DNA from: Pseudomonadota bacterium
Lineage (GTDB): Bacteria; Pseudomonadota; Alphaproteobacteria; Rhizobiales; MH13
Direction: 5' to 3'
DNA: 64,000 nucleotides
Assembly: GCA_039024915.1 (NCBI GenBank)
Contig: JBCCPK010000003.1
Span: forward strand, 62,001 to 126,000
Below are positions 27,583 through 36,237 of this stretch, piece after piece (the stretch's first letter is position 1; each line of letters opens with the position of its first letter). A program made the translations under genes and the position numbers. Below the pieces are notes generated by a model. The model was not told where the DNA came from, made no database searches, and worked only from the letters and a program-made list of their open reading frames with translations.

Positions 27583-30474
27583 TCAACCAGCGGCTAGCCG
27601 TTGCAAAGCCTCGCCAACCTTCGCCTTTTCAGCCTCATAACCCGCGCGCTTGTCACGCTCACCTTGCACCACCTCTTCCGGTGCACGCGCGGTAAATTTC
27701 TCATTGCCCAGTTTCTTATCGATCCGGGCGATCTCGCCATCAAGCCGTTCGAGCTCTTTTGCGAGGCGTGCGCGCTCGGCGTCGAGATCGATAACATCAC
27801 CAAGGTCAAGGCATAGCGTTGCTTCGCCAACGACCAGCTGAATGGAGCCAGCAGGCGCCTCCATCTCGATGCCCAGGCTGTCGAAGCGTCCAACCCGCTG
27901 GATGACGGCCTGTTGTGCAACGACGCGTGCCGCCGTCGCCGGATCGGCACCGACCAATTCGCCCTTGAGCTTGGCGCTCGGCGGTATGTTCATTTCTGCG
28001 CGCAGCGACCGCGTCGCCGTGATCAGGTCAATCACCCAGTTGATGTCGGTCGCGGCATCTGCTCGCTCGATGTTGAGCTCCGGCCACTGCGACAAAACCA
28101 GCAGTTCGTCGCGGCCGGTGTCGCCACCGGTGGCTGACCACAGCTCCTCGGTAATGAACGGCATGAATGGGTGCAGGACCTTCAAGATCACGTCGGTGAC
28201 GTAAGCCATGGTGGCCCGCGCTTCGTCTTTCGCAGGCCCATCATCTCCGTTCAAAGTCGGCTTCAGCAGCTCGACATACCAATCGCAAAAGAGCTTCCAG
28301 GTGAACCGGTAGGCTGCGCCTGCAGCATCGTTGAAGCGATATCCCTCAAGTGCCTCATTGATCTGGTTGAGCGCCCGGCTTGCTTCAGTCAGTATCCACT
28401 GGTTCACGGGCTGTTCGACCCTCTGTGGGTCAAAACCTGCCTGCGGCGCAGCACCGTTCAACTGCGCAAACCGGACCGCGTTCCAAAGCTTGGTCGCAAA
28501 ATTACGGTAGCCTTCGATACGCTGCGTTGACAGTTTGATGTCAGCGCCCGGCACGGCCATCGCCGCGAGCGTAAACCGAACGGCGTCAGCGCCAAACTCG
28601 TCGATCAGGATGAGCGGGTCGAGGACGTTGCCCTTCGACTTCGACATCTTGTCACCCTTCTCGTCGCGGACGAGATTGTGGATGTAGATGGTGTGGAACG
28701 GCTCGACCGGTGCACCGTCGCCCTCGCGGATGAAATGATTGCCCATCATCATCATGCGGGCGACCCAGAAAAAGATGATGTCGAAACCCGTTACCAGGAC
28801 ATCGGTCTGGTAATAGCGCTCAAGTTCAGGCGTCTTTTCGGGCCAGCCGAGCGTCGAGAATGGCCACAAGGCCGATGAAAACCAGGTGTCGAGGACATCG
28901 GGGTCCCGGGTCAGGATCTCGCCGGGCTTGAAATCGTTCATCTTGTCTTCGACCCATGCCTTCCATGGGCCTTCCGACGCCAGATAATGCTGGACGGCCA
29001 TATCGAGCGCGACCTCTTCGTCCTCGGCGACGAAAATGTGGTCGTCAGGTCCGTACCAGGCCGGGATCTGGTGTCCCCACCAAAGCTGGCGGGAGATGCA
29101 CCAAGGCTCGATGTTTTCCATCCACTGGAAGTAGGTCCGCTCCCAGTTTTTAGGGACGAAGTTGGTGCGACCCTCCTTGACCGAGGCGAGCGCCGGTTGC
29201 GCCATGACCTTGGCGTCGATGAACCACTGATCGGTCAACATGGGCTCGATGACGACTTTGGACCGGTCGCCAAAAGGCTGCATGACCTTTTTGTCCTCGA
29301 CCATGATCATCAGGCCTTCGGCATCGATGTCGGCGACAACCTGTTTGCGACAGTCGAACCGATCCATGCCTCGATAGACATCGGGGACCAGATTGATCAG
29401 GTCGACATGGTTCTCGTCCGGCGTCCCGCCTTGCTCGCGCATGGCTTTGGCCTTGCCCGCCTCGACCGCGTAAGGCTCGCCATCTGCGCGCATTGCACCC
29501 TTTTCGTCCATCAGTCGGAACAGCGGGATGTCGCCGCGCTTGGCTACCTGATAGTCGTTGAAGTCATGCGCGCCGGTAATCTTCACCGCGCCTGAACCGA
29601 ACTCCGGATCGGGATACTCATCGGTGATGATCGGAATAAGCCGCCGGTGTTCCTTCGGACCGACGGGGATTTCACACAATTGACCCACGATCGGCGCATA
29701 GCGCTCATCGTCGGGATGCACCGCTACAGCGCCGTCACCGAGCATGGTTTCAGGGCGGGTGGTGGCAATCGAGATATAGTCCCGGGTCTCGCGCAGAACC
29801 TCGTTCCCATCCTCGTCTTTTTCGACATATTCGTAAGTGGCACCCCCCGCGAGCGGGTACTTGAAGTGCCACATATGCCCGTCGACCTCGATGTTCTCGA
29901 CTTCGAGATCAGAGATCGCCGTCTGGAACTGCGGGTCCCAGTTCACCAGCCGTTTGCCGCGGTAGATCAGGCCTTTATTGTAGAGCTCAACGAAAACCTT
30001 GAGGACCGCCTTGGATAGGCCCTCATCCATCGTGAAGCGTTCGCGCGACCAATCGCACGACGCACCGAGCCGTTTGAGCTGGTTGACGATCGTACCGCCG
30101 GATTCCTCTTTCCACTGCCAGACACGCTCAACGAAAGCGTCTCTACCCATGTCGGCGCGCGATGGTTCTTGCCGTTCTGCAAGTTGCCGTTCGACAACCA
30201 TCTGTGTCGCAATACCGGCATGATCGGTGCCCGGCTGCCATAGGACGTCAAACCCCTGCATACGCTTCCAACGTACCAAAATGTCCTGCAGCGTGTTGTT
30301 GAGCGCATGGCCCATATGAAGCGAGCCGGTGACATTTGGCGGCGGAATGACAATGGAAAAGCTGGCTGCGCCGGGCTTGGCGCCGGCACCGGCAGCAAAC
30401 GCGCTGGCGCTCGTCCATAGCTGATTGATCCGCGCCTCAATCGTGGCGGGGTCGAAGGTGGTGTGCATATTCAT
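27583..30474 (-). CDS. valS: Valyl-tRNA synthetase
   Basis: ValS charges tRNA-Val and edits misactivated threonine. The 963-residue protein has the HIGH motif in P-P-N-V-T-G-S-L-H-M-G-H-A-L-N near 47-61, the CP1 editing domain with T-T-R-P-E-T-M-L-G-D, the K-M-S-K-S-K-G-N-V-L-D-P motif and the anticodon-binding domain. The C-terminal coiled-coil arm (about 890-960, heptads rich in Leu, Lys and Glu) is the tRNA-binding tail. Length is normal. It lies 203 bases downstream of popZ on the same strand, the pairing seen in Caulobacter and other alphaproteobacteria. Confidence 0.97.
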   Translation of the reverse strand: MNMHTTFDPATIEARINQLWTSASAFAAGAGAKPGAASFSIVIPPPNVTGSLHMGHALNNTLQDILVRWKRMQGFDVLWQPGTDHAGIATQMVVERQLAERQEPSRADMGRDAFVERVWQWKEESGGTIVNQLKRLGASCDWSRERFTMDEGLSKAVLKVFVELYNKGLIYRGKRLVNWDPQFQTAISDLEVENIEVDGHMWHFKYPLAGGATYEYVEKDEDGNEVLRETRDYISIATTRPETMLGDGAVAVHPDDERYAPIVGQLCEIPVGPKEHRRLIPIITDEYPDPEFGSGAVKITGAHDFNDYQVAKRGDIPLFRLMDEKGAMRADGEPYAVEAGKAKAMREQGGTPDENHVDLINLVPDVYRGMDRFDCRKQVVADIDAEGLMIMVEDKKVMQPFGDRSKVVIEPMLTDQWFIDAKVMAQPALASVKEGRTNFVPKNWERTYFQWMENIEPWCISRQLWWGHQIPAWYGPDDHIFVAEDEEVALDMAVQHYLASEGPWKAWVEDKMNDFKPGEILTRDPDVLDTWFSSALWPFSTLGWPEKTPELERYYQTDVLVTGFDIIFFWVARMMMMGNHFIREGDGAPVEPFHTIYIHNLVRDEKGDKMSKSKGNVLDPLILIDEFGADAVRFTLAAMAVPGADIKLSTQRIEGYRNFATKLWNAVRFAQLNGAAPQAGFDPQRVEQPVNQWILTEASRALNQINEALEGYRFNDAAGAAYRFTWKLFCDWYVELLKPTLNGDDGPAKDEARATMAYVTDVILKVLHPFMPFITEELWSATGGDTGRDELLVLSQWPELNIERADAATDINWVIDLITATRSLRAEMNIPPSAKLKGELVGADPATAARVVAQQAVIQRVGRFDSLGIEMEAPAGSIQLVVGEATLCLDLGDVIDLDAERARLAKELERLDGEIARIDKKLGNEKFTARAPEEVVQGERDKRAGYEAEKAKVGEALQRLAAG

Positions 30475-30677
30475 GATTGGCCTGAAGCTCTTCGAGGCGC
30501 TGGCGCCATGGAGACCTATTCCCGTGGGTGCACGTTAAATGCCCAGCGACCCGGTGCTGTCAACAGCCAGTCGGCTGCACGGCTGACGGGTCAGTTACGG
30601 GGTAGAATGCAACATTAAACTGCCGATGGGTATCACCGAGCATGATTCCGGTGCCAGTCCAGTGCTGGCTCCTGATA

Positions 30678-31481
30678 TCAGGGACGTGGGCCGCGTCGCG
30701 CAACTCGCTCGATTTCCTCGCGCACCAGCTTTTCAACCATCGTAGGCAGGTTTTCGTCGAGCCAACTTTTAAGCATTGGCCGCAACATGTCCTGAACCAG
30801 ATCTTCAAGCGTTCGCGCGTTGGTCGACAGCATGGTCGAAGCGAGGTCAGCGAACGCCGAGGACACCGCTTGGCTGTTCTCGTTTGACAGAAGCCCCGTG
30901 GCACTGGCGCGCACGGATTGTTCGATCTCCGAGCGAATAGGCTCGAGAGGTTCCATCGGCTCTTCAGTAAGCAAAGCCTCGGCAGGTTCCGCCGGGACCG
31001 GCTCGATGTCAGCTACCGCAGCGTCTGCGAAATCAACATCAGCATCCGGTTCAAATGGCTCGTCGAGTTTGACGGACGCTATGCCCAGGTCGAGAACATC
31101 GTCGTCTTCAGCATCGTCACCGGACGCGGTCGCCGCCTCGCCATCCGTCGATACCGCGTCAGCGCTCTCGGCCTGTTCATCACCACCAATATCAATCGCG
31201 TCAAAATCGATCTGATTGGTGTCTGCTGGTTCTGAGGGAGCAGGATCGGGGTCTTCAGCGGCTGCCTCATCATCTTCCGCTGGCGTCGCAAACAGAGCGT
31301 CGAGGTCGGCCTCGGAGATGGCCTCATCAGCTTCCGCAGGCTCTGCCACTGGCTCTTCAGCCGCAGCAGCATCAGCCGCCGCGTCTTTCTCACCTTCCGG
31401 CTCATCGTCAGAGATGATTTGGCGAATAGACGCCAAAATCTCTTCCATAGATGGTTCGGCGTTAGCACCAGACTTCGACAT
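30678..31481 (-). CDS. popZ: Polar organizing protein PopZ (DUF2497 family)
   Basis: PopZ self-assembles at the cell pole and anchors the chromosome origin through ParB. The 267-residue protein shows the family's two ordered ends. The N-terminal helix is S-M-E-E-I-L-A-S-I-R-Q-I-I-S-D-D (11-26), and the C-terminal oligomerisation helices contain L-E-D-L-V-Q-D-M-L-R-P-M-L-K-S-W-L-D-E-N-L-P and M-V-E-K-L-V-R-E-E-I-E-R. Between them lies a long acidic, Pro/Ala-rich disordered region of about 165 residues. Caulobacter PopZ is about 177 residues, so the linker here is much longer. Position next to valS supports the call. Confidence 0.9.
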   Translation of the reverse strand: MSKSGANAEPSMEEILASIRQIISDDEPEGEKDAAADAAAAEEPVAEPAEADEAISEADLDALFATPAEDDEAAAEDPDPAPSEPADTNQIDFDAIDIGGDEQAESADAVSTDGEAATASGDDAEDDDVLDLGIASVKLDEPFEPDADVDFADAAVADIEPVPAEPAEALLTEEPMEPLEPIRSEIEQSVRASATGLLSNENSQAVSSAFADLASTMLSTNARTLEDLVQDMLRPMLKSWLDENLPTMVEKLVREEIERVARRGPRP

Positions 31482-31685
31482 ATTCTCACGCGCTCAGCTG
31501 CACACACGCGCGCCTGCGGAAGCTTCCCTCAAGGCGCAGCCGCATAACGCACTGATTCGCGTGTATGAGTACAGCACGAGAGCGGCTGGCACCGGGCACA
31601 ACACCGGCGAGCGCCCTGCTTTTTTGGGGAAAACGACTGTGCCTCAGCAAAAGCTGCAAACGATAAGCGCAAGCGTTAGAGCCTG

Positions 31686-33107
31686 TTAGTCGCTGCCAAA
31701 AATCGGTCCGCCCCGACCGTCTGGTGTCCGCAGACCGTACCAAGCATCGCGGACAGCGTCGTAATGCTCGGTCGGATCGTAGCGCGCGACCTGCAAGCCT
31801 AGTGACTCGGCCGTCAGCTGACCGAGTGACGACGCCAGGGAGTAAGAGGCCACCACTACGTCACGGCGCGCTTCAACCTGCGTCAGCTGCGCCGAGATAA
31901 CGTCATCTTGCGAATCCAGAACATCAAGCGTTGTCCTTTGGCCAACCCGGCGCTCTTCGAGGACGCCAGCGAGAGCAGTCTGGGCGGCAGACACCTCTGA
32001 CTCGGACGCTTCAACCTGCGCTCGTGCCGACTGAAGCGCGGCGAACGAGCTCAAGACGGCAGCGCGAACCTGCTCTCGGGTGACAACCAGCTCCAGCCGG
32101 CGTTGCCCAAGTGTCTCGATCGACTGACGGACCCGCGATGTCACGCGACCGCCTTGGTAAATCGGCACCGACAGCTGAAGCGTCGCAGAGAAGCTGTCGT
32201 TAGGGCCGCCAGCGGCGCCCTGATCCCATGACCGTGAGCCGGAGCCCTGCAGGTCGAGCGTTGGTAGCAACTCACCTTCGGCGATGGCTACCGCGCTTTG
32301 GGCGACGTCAACGTTGGCCCGCCCCGCTAGTATGGCGGGGTGCGTGTTCAGCGCGCCAGCCAATGCGCCCTCAAGGTTGGACGGTATCCCGGAATAAGGT
32401 GCGGGGCTCCGCAGATTGCGCGGATCAGTGCCGATCACCTGACGGTAAACGGCGTTGGATGTGGTCAGATTTGCCCGCGCGACGCTCACCTGAGCTAGTG
32501 CGAAGGCACGGCGCGCATTGGCTTGCGCGACATCGGTTCGGGTCCCCTCGCCGACTTGAAAGCGCGCCTCAGCCGCTCGCACCTGTTCATTGAGGAACTC
32601 GAGGCTCTGCTGCCGAAGCACCAGAATCTGGCGATCGGCTATGACGTCCATGTAAGCCTGTGCGGCCGACACAAAAATGTTCTGCTCTGTGTTGATCAGC
32701 GATGATCGGCTCGCCCGAACGCCAGCTTCGGCTTGCGCCACGGCGTTTTGCGTCCGGAACCCGCGAAACAGTGGCTGCACCACCGACAAACTCAGGCTGC
32801 TGGGATACAAGGTGGTCGTCGTGTTCGGCCGACCATTGGGGCGATTACGGCTGACCGTGATCCCGGTTGACGCATCGAAGGTGATCGTCGGCCTGTAGCC
32901 AGACAATGCCTGCGGAACATCCTCATCGGTCGCACGTAGCGACGCGCGTTCCGCGTTCAGTTCTGGGTTGTGCTGGTAAGCGCGCGCCAGGGCGCCAGCC
33001 AAGGTTTCGGCGGAGACGGAAGACGGGGCGATTGCGAGCACCCAAGCGGCACCCGCAATGAGCAAAGATCTCATTGAGAAGGTATTACGGAACGTTGTCA
33101 TCGCCAC
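31686..33107 (-). CDS. tolC: TolC family outer membrane efflux protein
   Basis: TolC-type proteins form the outer-membrane duct for type I secretion and RND or MFS efflux pumps. The 473-residue product has a cleavable signal (about 13-33, ending V-S-A-E), then two repeated outer-membrane efflux protein halves. These contain the usual A-Y-Q-H-N-P-E-L and L-N-T-H-P-A-I segments and long Ala/Gln/Arg-rich helices. L-R-Q-Q-S-L-E-F-L-N-E-Q-V and V-G-Q-R-T-T-L-D-V-L-D-S-Q are characteristic. No inner-membrane pump gene is adjacent. The isoaspartyl-methyltransferase-like gene lies about 340 bases upstream on the same strand, a common pairing in rhizobia. Confidence 0.93.
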   Translation of the reverse strand: MAMTTFRNTFSMRSLLIAGAAWVLAIAPSSVSAETLAGALARAYQHNPELNAERASLRATDEDVPQALSGYRPTITFDASTGITVSRNRPNGRPNTTTTLYPSSLSLSVVQPLFRGFRTQNAVAQAEAGVRASRSSLINTEQNIFVSAAQAYMDVIADRQILVLRQQSLEFLNEQVRAAEARFQVGEGTRTDVAQANARRAFALAQVSVARANLTTSNAVYRQVIGTDPRNLRSPAPYSGIPSNLEGALAGALNTHPAILAGRANVDVAQSAVAIAEGELLPTLDLQGSGSRSWDQGAAGGPNDSFSATLQLSVPIYQGGRVTSRVRQSIETLGQRRLELVVTREQVRAAVLSSFAALQSARAQVEASESEVSAAQTALAGVLEERRVGQRTTLDVLDSQDDVISAQLTQVEARRDVVVASYSLASSLGQLTAESLGLQVARYDPTEHYDAVRDAWYGLRTPDGRGGPIFGSD

Positions 33108-33444
33108 AGCAGCGCCTTTTCACGTCTACTCACTACAAAGTCGCGTGCAACATACTCACCTGCGGCGCCTAACGGCGTCCCTGCTCCAGAACGGCGCGCC
33201 GGAATCAGGTGGCGAGATTGTCGCGCTCGGCAATGTATTAAAGAAGTGTTAGCGGTGGGCAAGCCGCGAGATGGTGATGCTGAGAGGCAATGCGGGGAAA
33301 TCAAACATTTGTCTGGAATCTGTGCAGATCAGCAACACCATGACAGAAAATTTACCAGCTTTTTAAACGGCTCACCGCTTGCCATTTGCCTCGCGCGTGG
33401 CGTCTCGGTCGCGCTCACACCCCGCCGTTATGAACGATGGCGGT
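33108..33444. other. intergenic region upstream of tolC
   Basis: This 337-base stretch separates the second isoaspartyl-methyltransferase-like gene from tolC, both on the minus strand. It probably holds the tolC promoter. A short CCGCC/GGCGG inverted repeat at about 33422-33442 sits at the 3' end of the upstream gene and could be a weak terminator, but it has no T tract. No ORF, tRNA or repeat array is apparent. Confidence 0.4.
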
Positions 33445-34104
33445 TCAGAACTCGAATTCCGGGACACGCTCGAAGCCCGGCAAAGGCGGGACAGCGGCGT
33501 TGAACAAGGGGATCACCGTGTAGCCATCGCCATCGCGACAGATCTTCACCGCCCGTCCAGCGCCGCCATAGCCGAGCGCCGTTATCAGCACGCCATCTTC
33601 ACGAAGCTGGCTGACCAAAGCTTCGGACACCTGTTCCATGGCGCCTGCCGCAAATATCGCGTCAAACGGGCCTTCAGAGGGATAGCCCGCCGTCAGGTCG
33701 CCCTCCAGAACCGCGACCGTGTCCACATCCGCGTCGGAGAGTGCGTTCGTTGCACGCTCCACCATGGCTTCAGTGGTCTCCAACGCAACGACCGTTCCGG
33801 CGATCTTGGACAGGATCGCACTGGAGTAGCCGGTCAGGCACCCCAGATCGAGAACAACGCTCGTGTCGCTCAGTTCTGCGGCCTGGATCATGCGAGCCAG
33901 GTGCATCGGCCGAATCATCCGTCGGACACTATCGCCATCAACGATCTCAATCTCGGCGTCGCTGTAGGCCAGCACGCGCTTGCTGGCTGGAATGAAAAAC
34001 TCCCGCGGGACGCTGAGAAAAGCGGCCAGAACATCGTAGTGCGATATGTCGAACGGTCGAAGCTGATTATCGACCATCTTGGTACGTTGCTGGTCCATAT
34101 TCAT
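33445..34104 (-). CDS. Divergent protein-L-isoaspartate methyltransferase-like protein
   Basis: The 219-residue protein belongs to the isoaspartyl-methyltransferase family but differs from the true Pcm in this window. Its SAM loop reads V-V-L-D-L-G-C-L-T-G-Y-S-S, and the substrate loop before it (R-R-M-I-R-P-M-H-L-A-R-M-I) lacks the usual G-x-G-Q-T-I-S-x-P sequence. It may act on another substrate or have lost activity. It starts D-Q-Q-R-T-K-M-V-D-N-Q-L-R-P, typical of a clade found upstream of tolC in rhizobia. I chose the ATG at 34104; the frame is open 30 codons further. It is transcribed toward tolC. Confidence 0.8.
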   Translation of the reverse strand: MNMDQQRTKMVDNQLRPFDISHYDVLAAFLSVPREFFIPASKRVLAYSDAEIEIVDGDSVRRMIRPMHLARMIQAAELSDTSVVLDLGCLTGYSSAILSKIAGTVVALETTEAMVERATNALSDADVDTVAVLEGDLTAGYPSEGPFDAIFAAGAMEQVSEALVSQLREDGVLITALGYGGAGRAVKICRDGDGYTVIPLFNAAVPPLPGFERVPEFEF

Positions 34105-34342
34105 GTCGGCGATCCATGCTCGGGTGTTGAGAGAGTGCCTTACCATGCGAGCGCCAGCCGTGTCAGCGGTCTTATGGCAGCATAACATGACCACCCAAAT
34201 GCACTGGACCGCTGCTAAGGTTTGCTCCCGGCCAGCCGGTGGAGCGACCCTTTACCGTTACGCGCGAATGTTGCGCCTCCAGTGGCAAAGCGCTTGCAGT
34301 GAACGCCCGTTCGGGCCAAAAGGCCTGCGCCGTGCCTGGCAT

Positions 34343-34416
34343 GGCCTCGTGGCGGAGTGGTTACGCAGAGGACTGCAAATCCTTGTACCCCGGTTCGATT
34401 CCGGGCGAGGCCTCCA
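34343..34416 (+). tRNA. tRNA-Cys (GCA)
   Basis: The cloverleaf can be drawn in full. The acceptor stem pairs GGCCTCG with CGAGGCC, the anticodon loop has GCA within A-C-T-G-C-A-A-A-T, and the T-arm carries the GGTTCGATTCC core. CCA is encoded, ending at 34416. Confidence 0.95.
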
Positions 34417-34548
34417 TTTTTTCGGCAAAGCGTTGCTCGCGCAGTCAAATGAGCGATTGCGGACGTGACGAGTGTGCTGGTCAGGCGTGAAAAAGAGGGT
34501 GGCGCGGGCGCAGGCGCTTTGTTATAGCGCTGCCCACCCAACACGTAT

Positions 34549-34624
34549 TCCCCGATAGCTCAGTTGGTAGAGCAAGCGACTGTTAATCGCTGGGTCGTAG
34601 GTTCGAGTCCTACTCGGGGAGCCA
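34549..34624 (+). tRNA. tRNA-Asn (GTT)
   Basis: The acceptor stem pairs TCCCCGA with TCGGGGA. The D-arm has AGCTCAGTTGGTAGAGC, the anticodon is GTT, and the T-arm has GGTTCGAGTCC. CCA is encoded at 34622-34624. It lies 132 bases after tRNA-Cys and upstream of the photolyase gene. Confidence 0.95.
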
Positions 34625-34674
34625 TTTGTCGTTCAGTTTCAATAGTTTCACGGCATTATGTCGCAACGCGATGA

Positions 34675-34703
34675 TGATCCGCAGCCTGGCGCGCGCCGTA
34701 TTC
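34675..34703 (+). promoter_or_regulatory. candidate ECF-type promoter before the photolyase operon
   Basis: An exact TGATCC (34675-34680) is followed after 16 bases by CGTATTC (34697-34703). TGATCC is the -35 element described for Rhodobacter sigma-E (ChrR-controlled) promoters, and CGT-type -10 boxes are common for ECF sigma factors. The -10 match is weaker than at the ChrR-like gene. The predicted transcript would start about 30 bases before the ATG at 34738. Confidence 0.35.
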
Positions 34704-34737
34704 CCGGCTCTTGACCACGACTGCTGATTCAAACTTC

Positions 34738-36180
34738 ATGACCGAGAAGCCTGCCCCAACCCTCGTATGGTTCCGCAACGATCTGCGCATCCACGACAAC
34801 CCCGCACTTGCGCGCGCCGCTGAATTAGGCGGACCGGTGTGCGCGGTCTATGCGCTCGACGAACGTCGCGAGCGCCCGCATGGAGATGCCAGCCAATGGT
34901 GGCTGCACCACGCATTGTTAGCCCTCGGCAAAAACCTCGATAAGCTTGGCATCCCACTGGTGCTGCGCCGCGGTGATGCGGGCCAGACCGTTCCCGTGCT
35001 CGCCGAAGAGATCGGGGCTGGTGCCGTCGTTTGGAACAGGCGTTACACCAAGGCCGGAATCGAACAGGACACCGAGATCAAATCGCACCTCAAGGATGCG
35101 GGGCTCTTAGCGGAGAGCCATAACGGTCATCTGCTCTATGAGCCGTGGACAGTGAAAACTGGCTCAGGCGAGCCCTACAAGGTGTTCACCCCATTCTCAC
35201 GGGCAGCTCGGGCGCTTGGGTCACCAGAAAGGCCCAAACCCGCGCCAACGACGATCAAGGGGCTTGAAAGCGCACCCGAAAGCGATGCGCTGGATGATTG
35301 GGGCCTGCTGCCAACCAAACCCGATTGGTCTACAGGGCTAGCCGAACGCTGGACCCCGGGGACGGAGGGTGCACAAGCACGGCTTCAGACCTTTATCCGC
35401 GAGAGCCTCGCCGGTTACCCCGACCGACGCAACTCGCCTGGCAAGGAGGCCACAACCCTCCTGTCACCGCACCTGAAGTTCGGCGAAATATCATCGCGCG
35501 AGCTCTGGCACGCGGCTGAGGTCAGCAATGCGCCACGCAGCTCGGTGTACAAGTTCCACCAAGAGCTTCTTTGGCGGGAATTCTCCTACCAGCTTTTGTT
35601 CTTCAACCCGGATTTGAGCGAGGAAAACTACGCCGACAAGTTCAACCGCTTTCCGTGGGCACCAACACACAAGCAGCCAACCAAAGATCACTTGCGTGCA
35701 TGGCAGAAAGGCCAAACTGGATACCCAATCGTTGATGCGGGGATGCGCGAGCTTTACGCGACGGGCTGGATGCACAATCGGGCTCGCATGATCGTCGGAT
35801 CTTTCCTCGTAAAGCACCTTCTGATCGACTGGCGACATGGTGAGGAGTGGTTTTGGGATACGCTTGTCGACGCGGACCCGGCCAACAATGCAGCCAGTTG
35901 GCAATGGGTGGCCGGTTCGGGGGCAGACGCCGCCCCCTATTTTCGCATCTTCAATCCGATCCTTCAGGGCGAAAAGTTCGACGCCGCGGGGGATTACACC
36001 CGCCATTGGGTGCCTGAGGTAGCGCAGCTACCGAAAAAATATCTCCACAAACCGTGGGAAGCTCCGGACAAGGTGCTCTCCGATGCAGGCATCATCCTTG
36101 GCGAAACTTATCCGCGCCCTATTGTCGATCACGCGGAAGCGCGCCAGCGCGCGCTCGACGCGTTCAAATCACTTTCCTGA
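34738..36180 (+). CDS. phrB: Deoxyribodipyrimidine photolyase, class I CPD type
   Basis: Photolyase repairs UV-induced pyrimidine dimers with light, using FAD. The 480-residue protein has an N-terminal Rossmann antenna domain (T-L-V-W-F-R-N-D-L-R-I-H-D-N-P-A-L) and a helical FAD domain. The FAD domain contains W-R-E-F-S-Y-Q-L-L, G-Y-P-I-V-D-A-G-M-R-E-L, H-N-R-A-R-M-I-V, and the family signature N-A-A-S-W-Q-W-V-A-G-S-G-A-D-A-A-P-Y-F-R-I-F-N-P. The start is the ATG at 34738; a TTG nine codons earlier is possible. It heads a four-gene plus-strand run with an FAD oxidoreductase, DUF1365 and a CFA-type enzyme, a combination known from light and singlet-oxygen stress regulons. Confidence 0.95.
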   Translation: MTEKPAPTLVWFRNDLRIHDNPALARAAELGGPVCAVYALDERRERPHGDASQWWLHHALLALGKNLDKLGIPLVLRRGDAGQTVPVLAEEIGAGAVVWNRRYTKAGIEQDTEIKSHLKDAGLLAESHNGHLLYEPWTVKTGSGEPYKVFTPFSRAARALGSPERPKPAPTTIKGLESAPESDALDDWGLLPTKPDWSTGLAERWTPGTEGAQARLQTFIRESLAGYPDRRNSPGKEATTLLSPHLKFGEISSRELWHAAEVSNAPRSSVYKFHQELLWREFSYQLLFFNPDLSEENYADKFNRFPWAPTHKQPTKDHLRAWQKGQTGYPIVDAGMRELYATGWMHNRARMIVGSFLVKHLLIDWRHGEEWFWDTLVDADPANNAASWQWVAGSGADAAPYFRIFNPILQGEKFDAAGDYTRHWVPEVAQLPKKYLHKPWEAPDKVLSDAGIILGETYPRPIVDHAEARQRALDAFKSLS

Positions 36181-36237
36181 GGGCTGCCACCACTCCGGGC
36201 GTCCTTGAACGAACAACGCACGGAAGTATCGCCCCGC

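Noticed and set aside
34215-34544. Minus-strand ORF across tRNA-Cys
   Set aside because: It is mostly the complement of the tRNA gene and its flanks.
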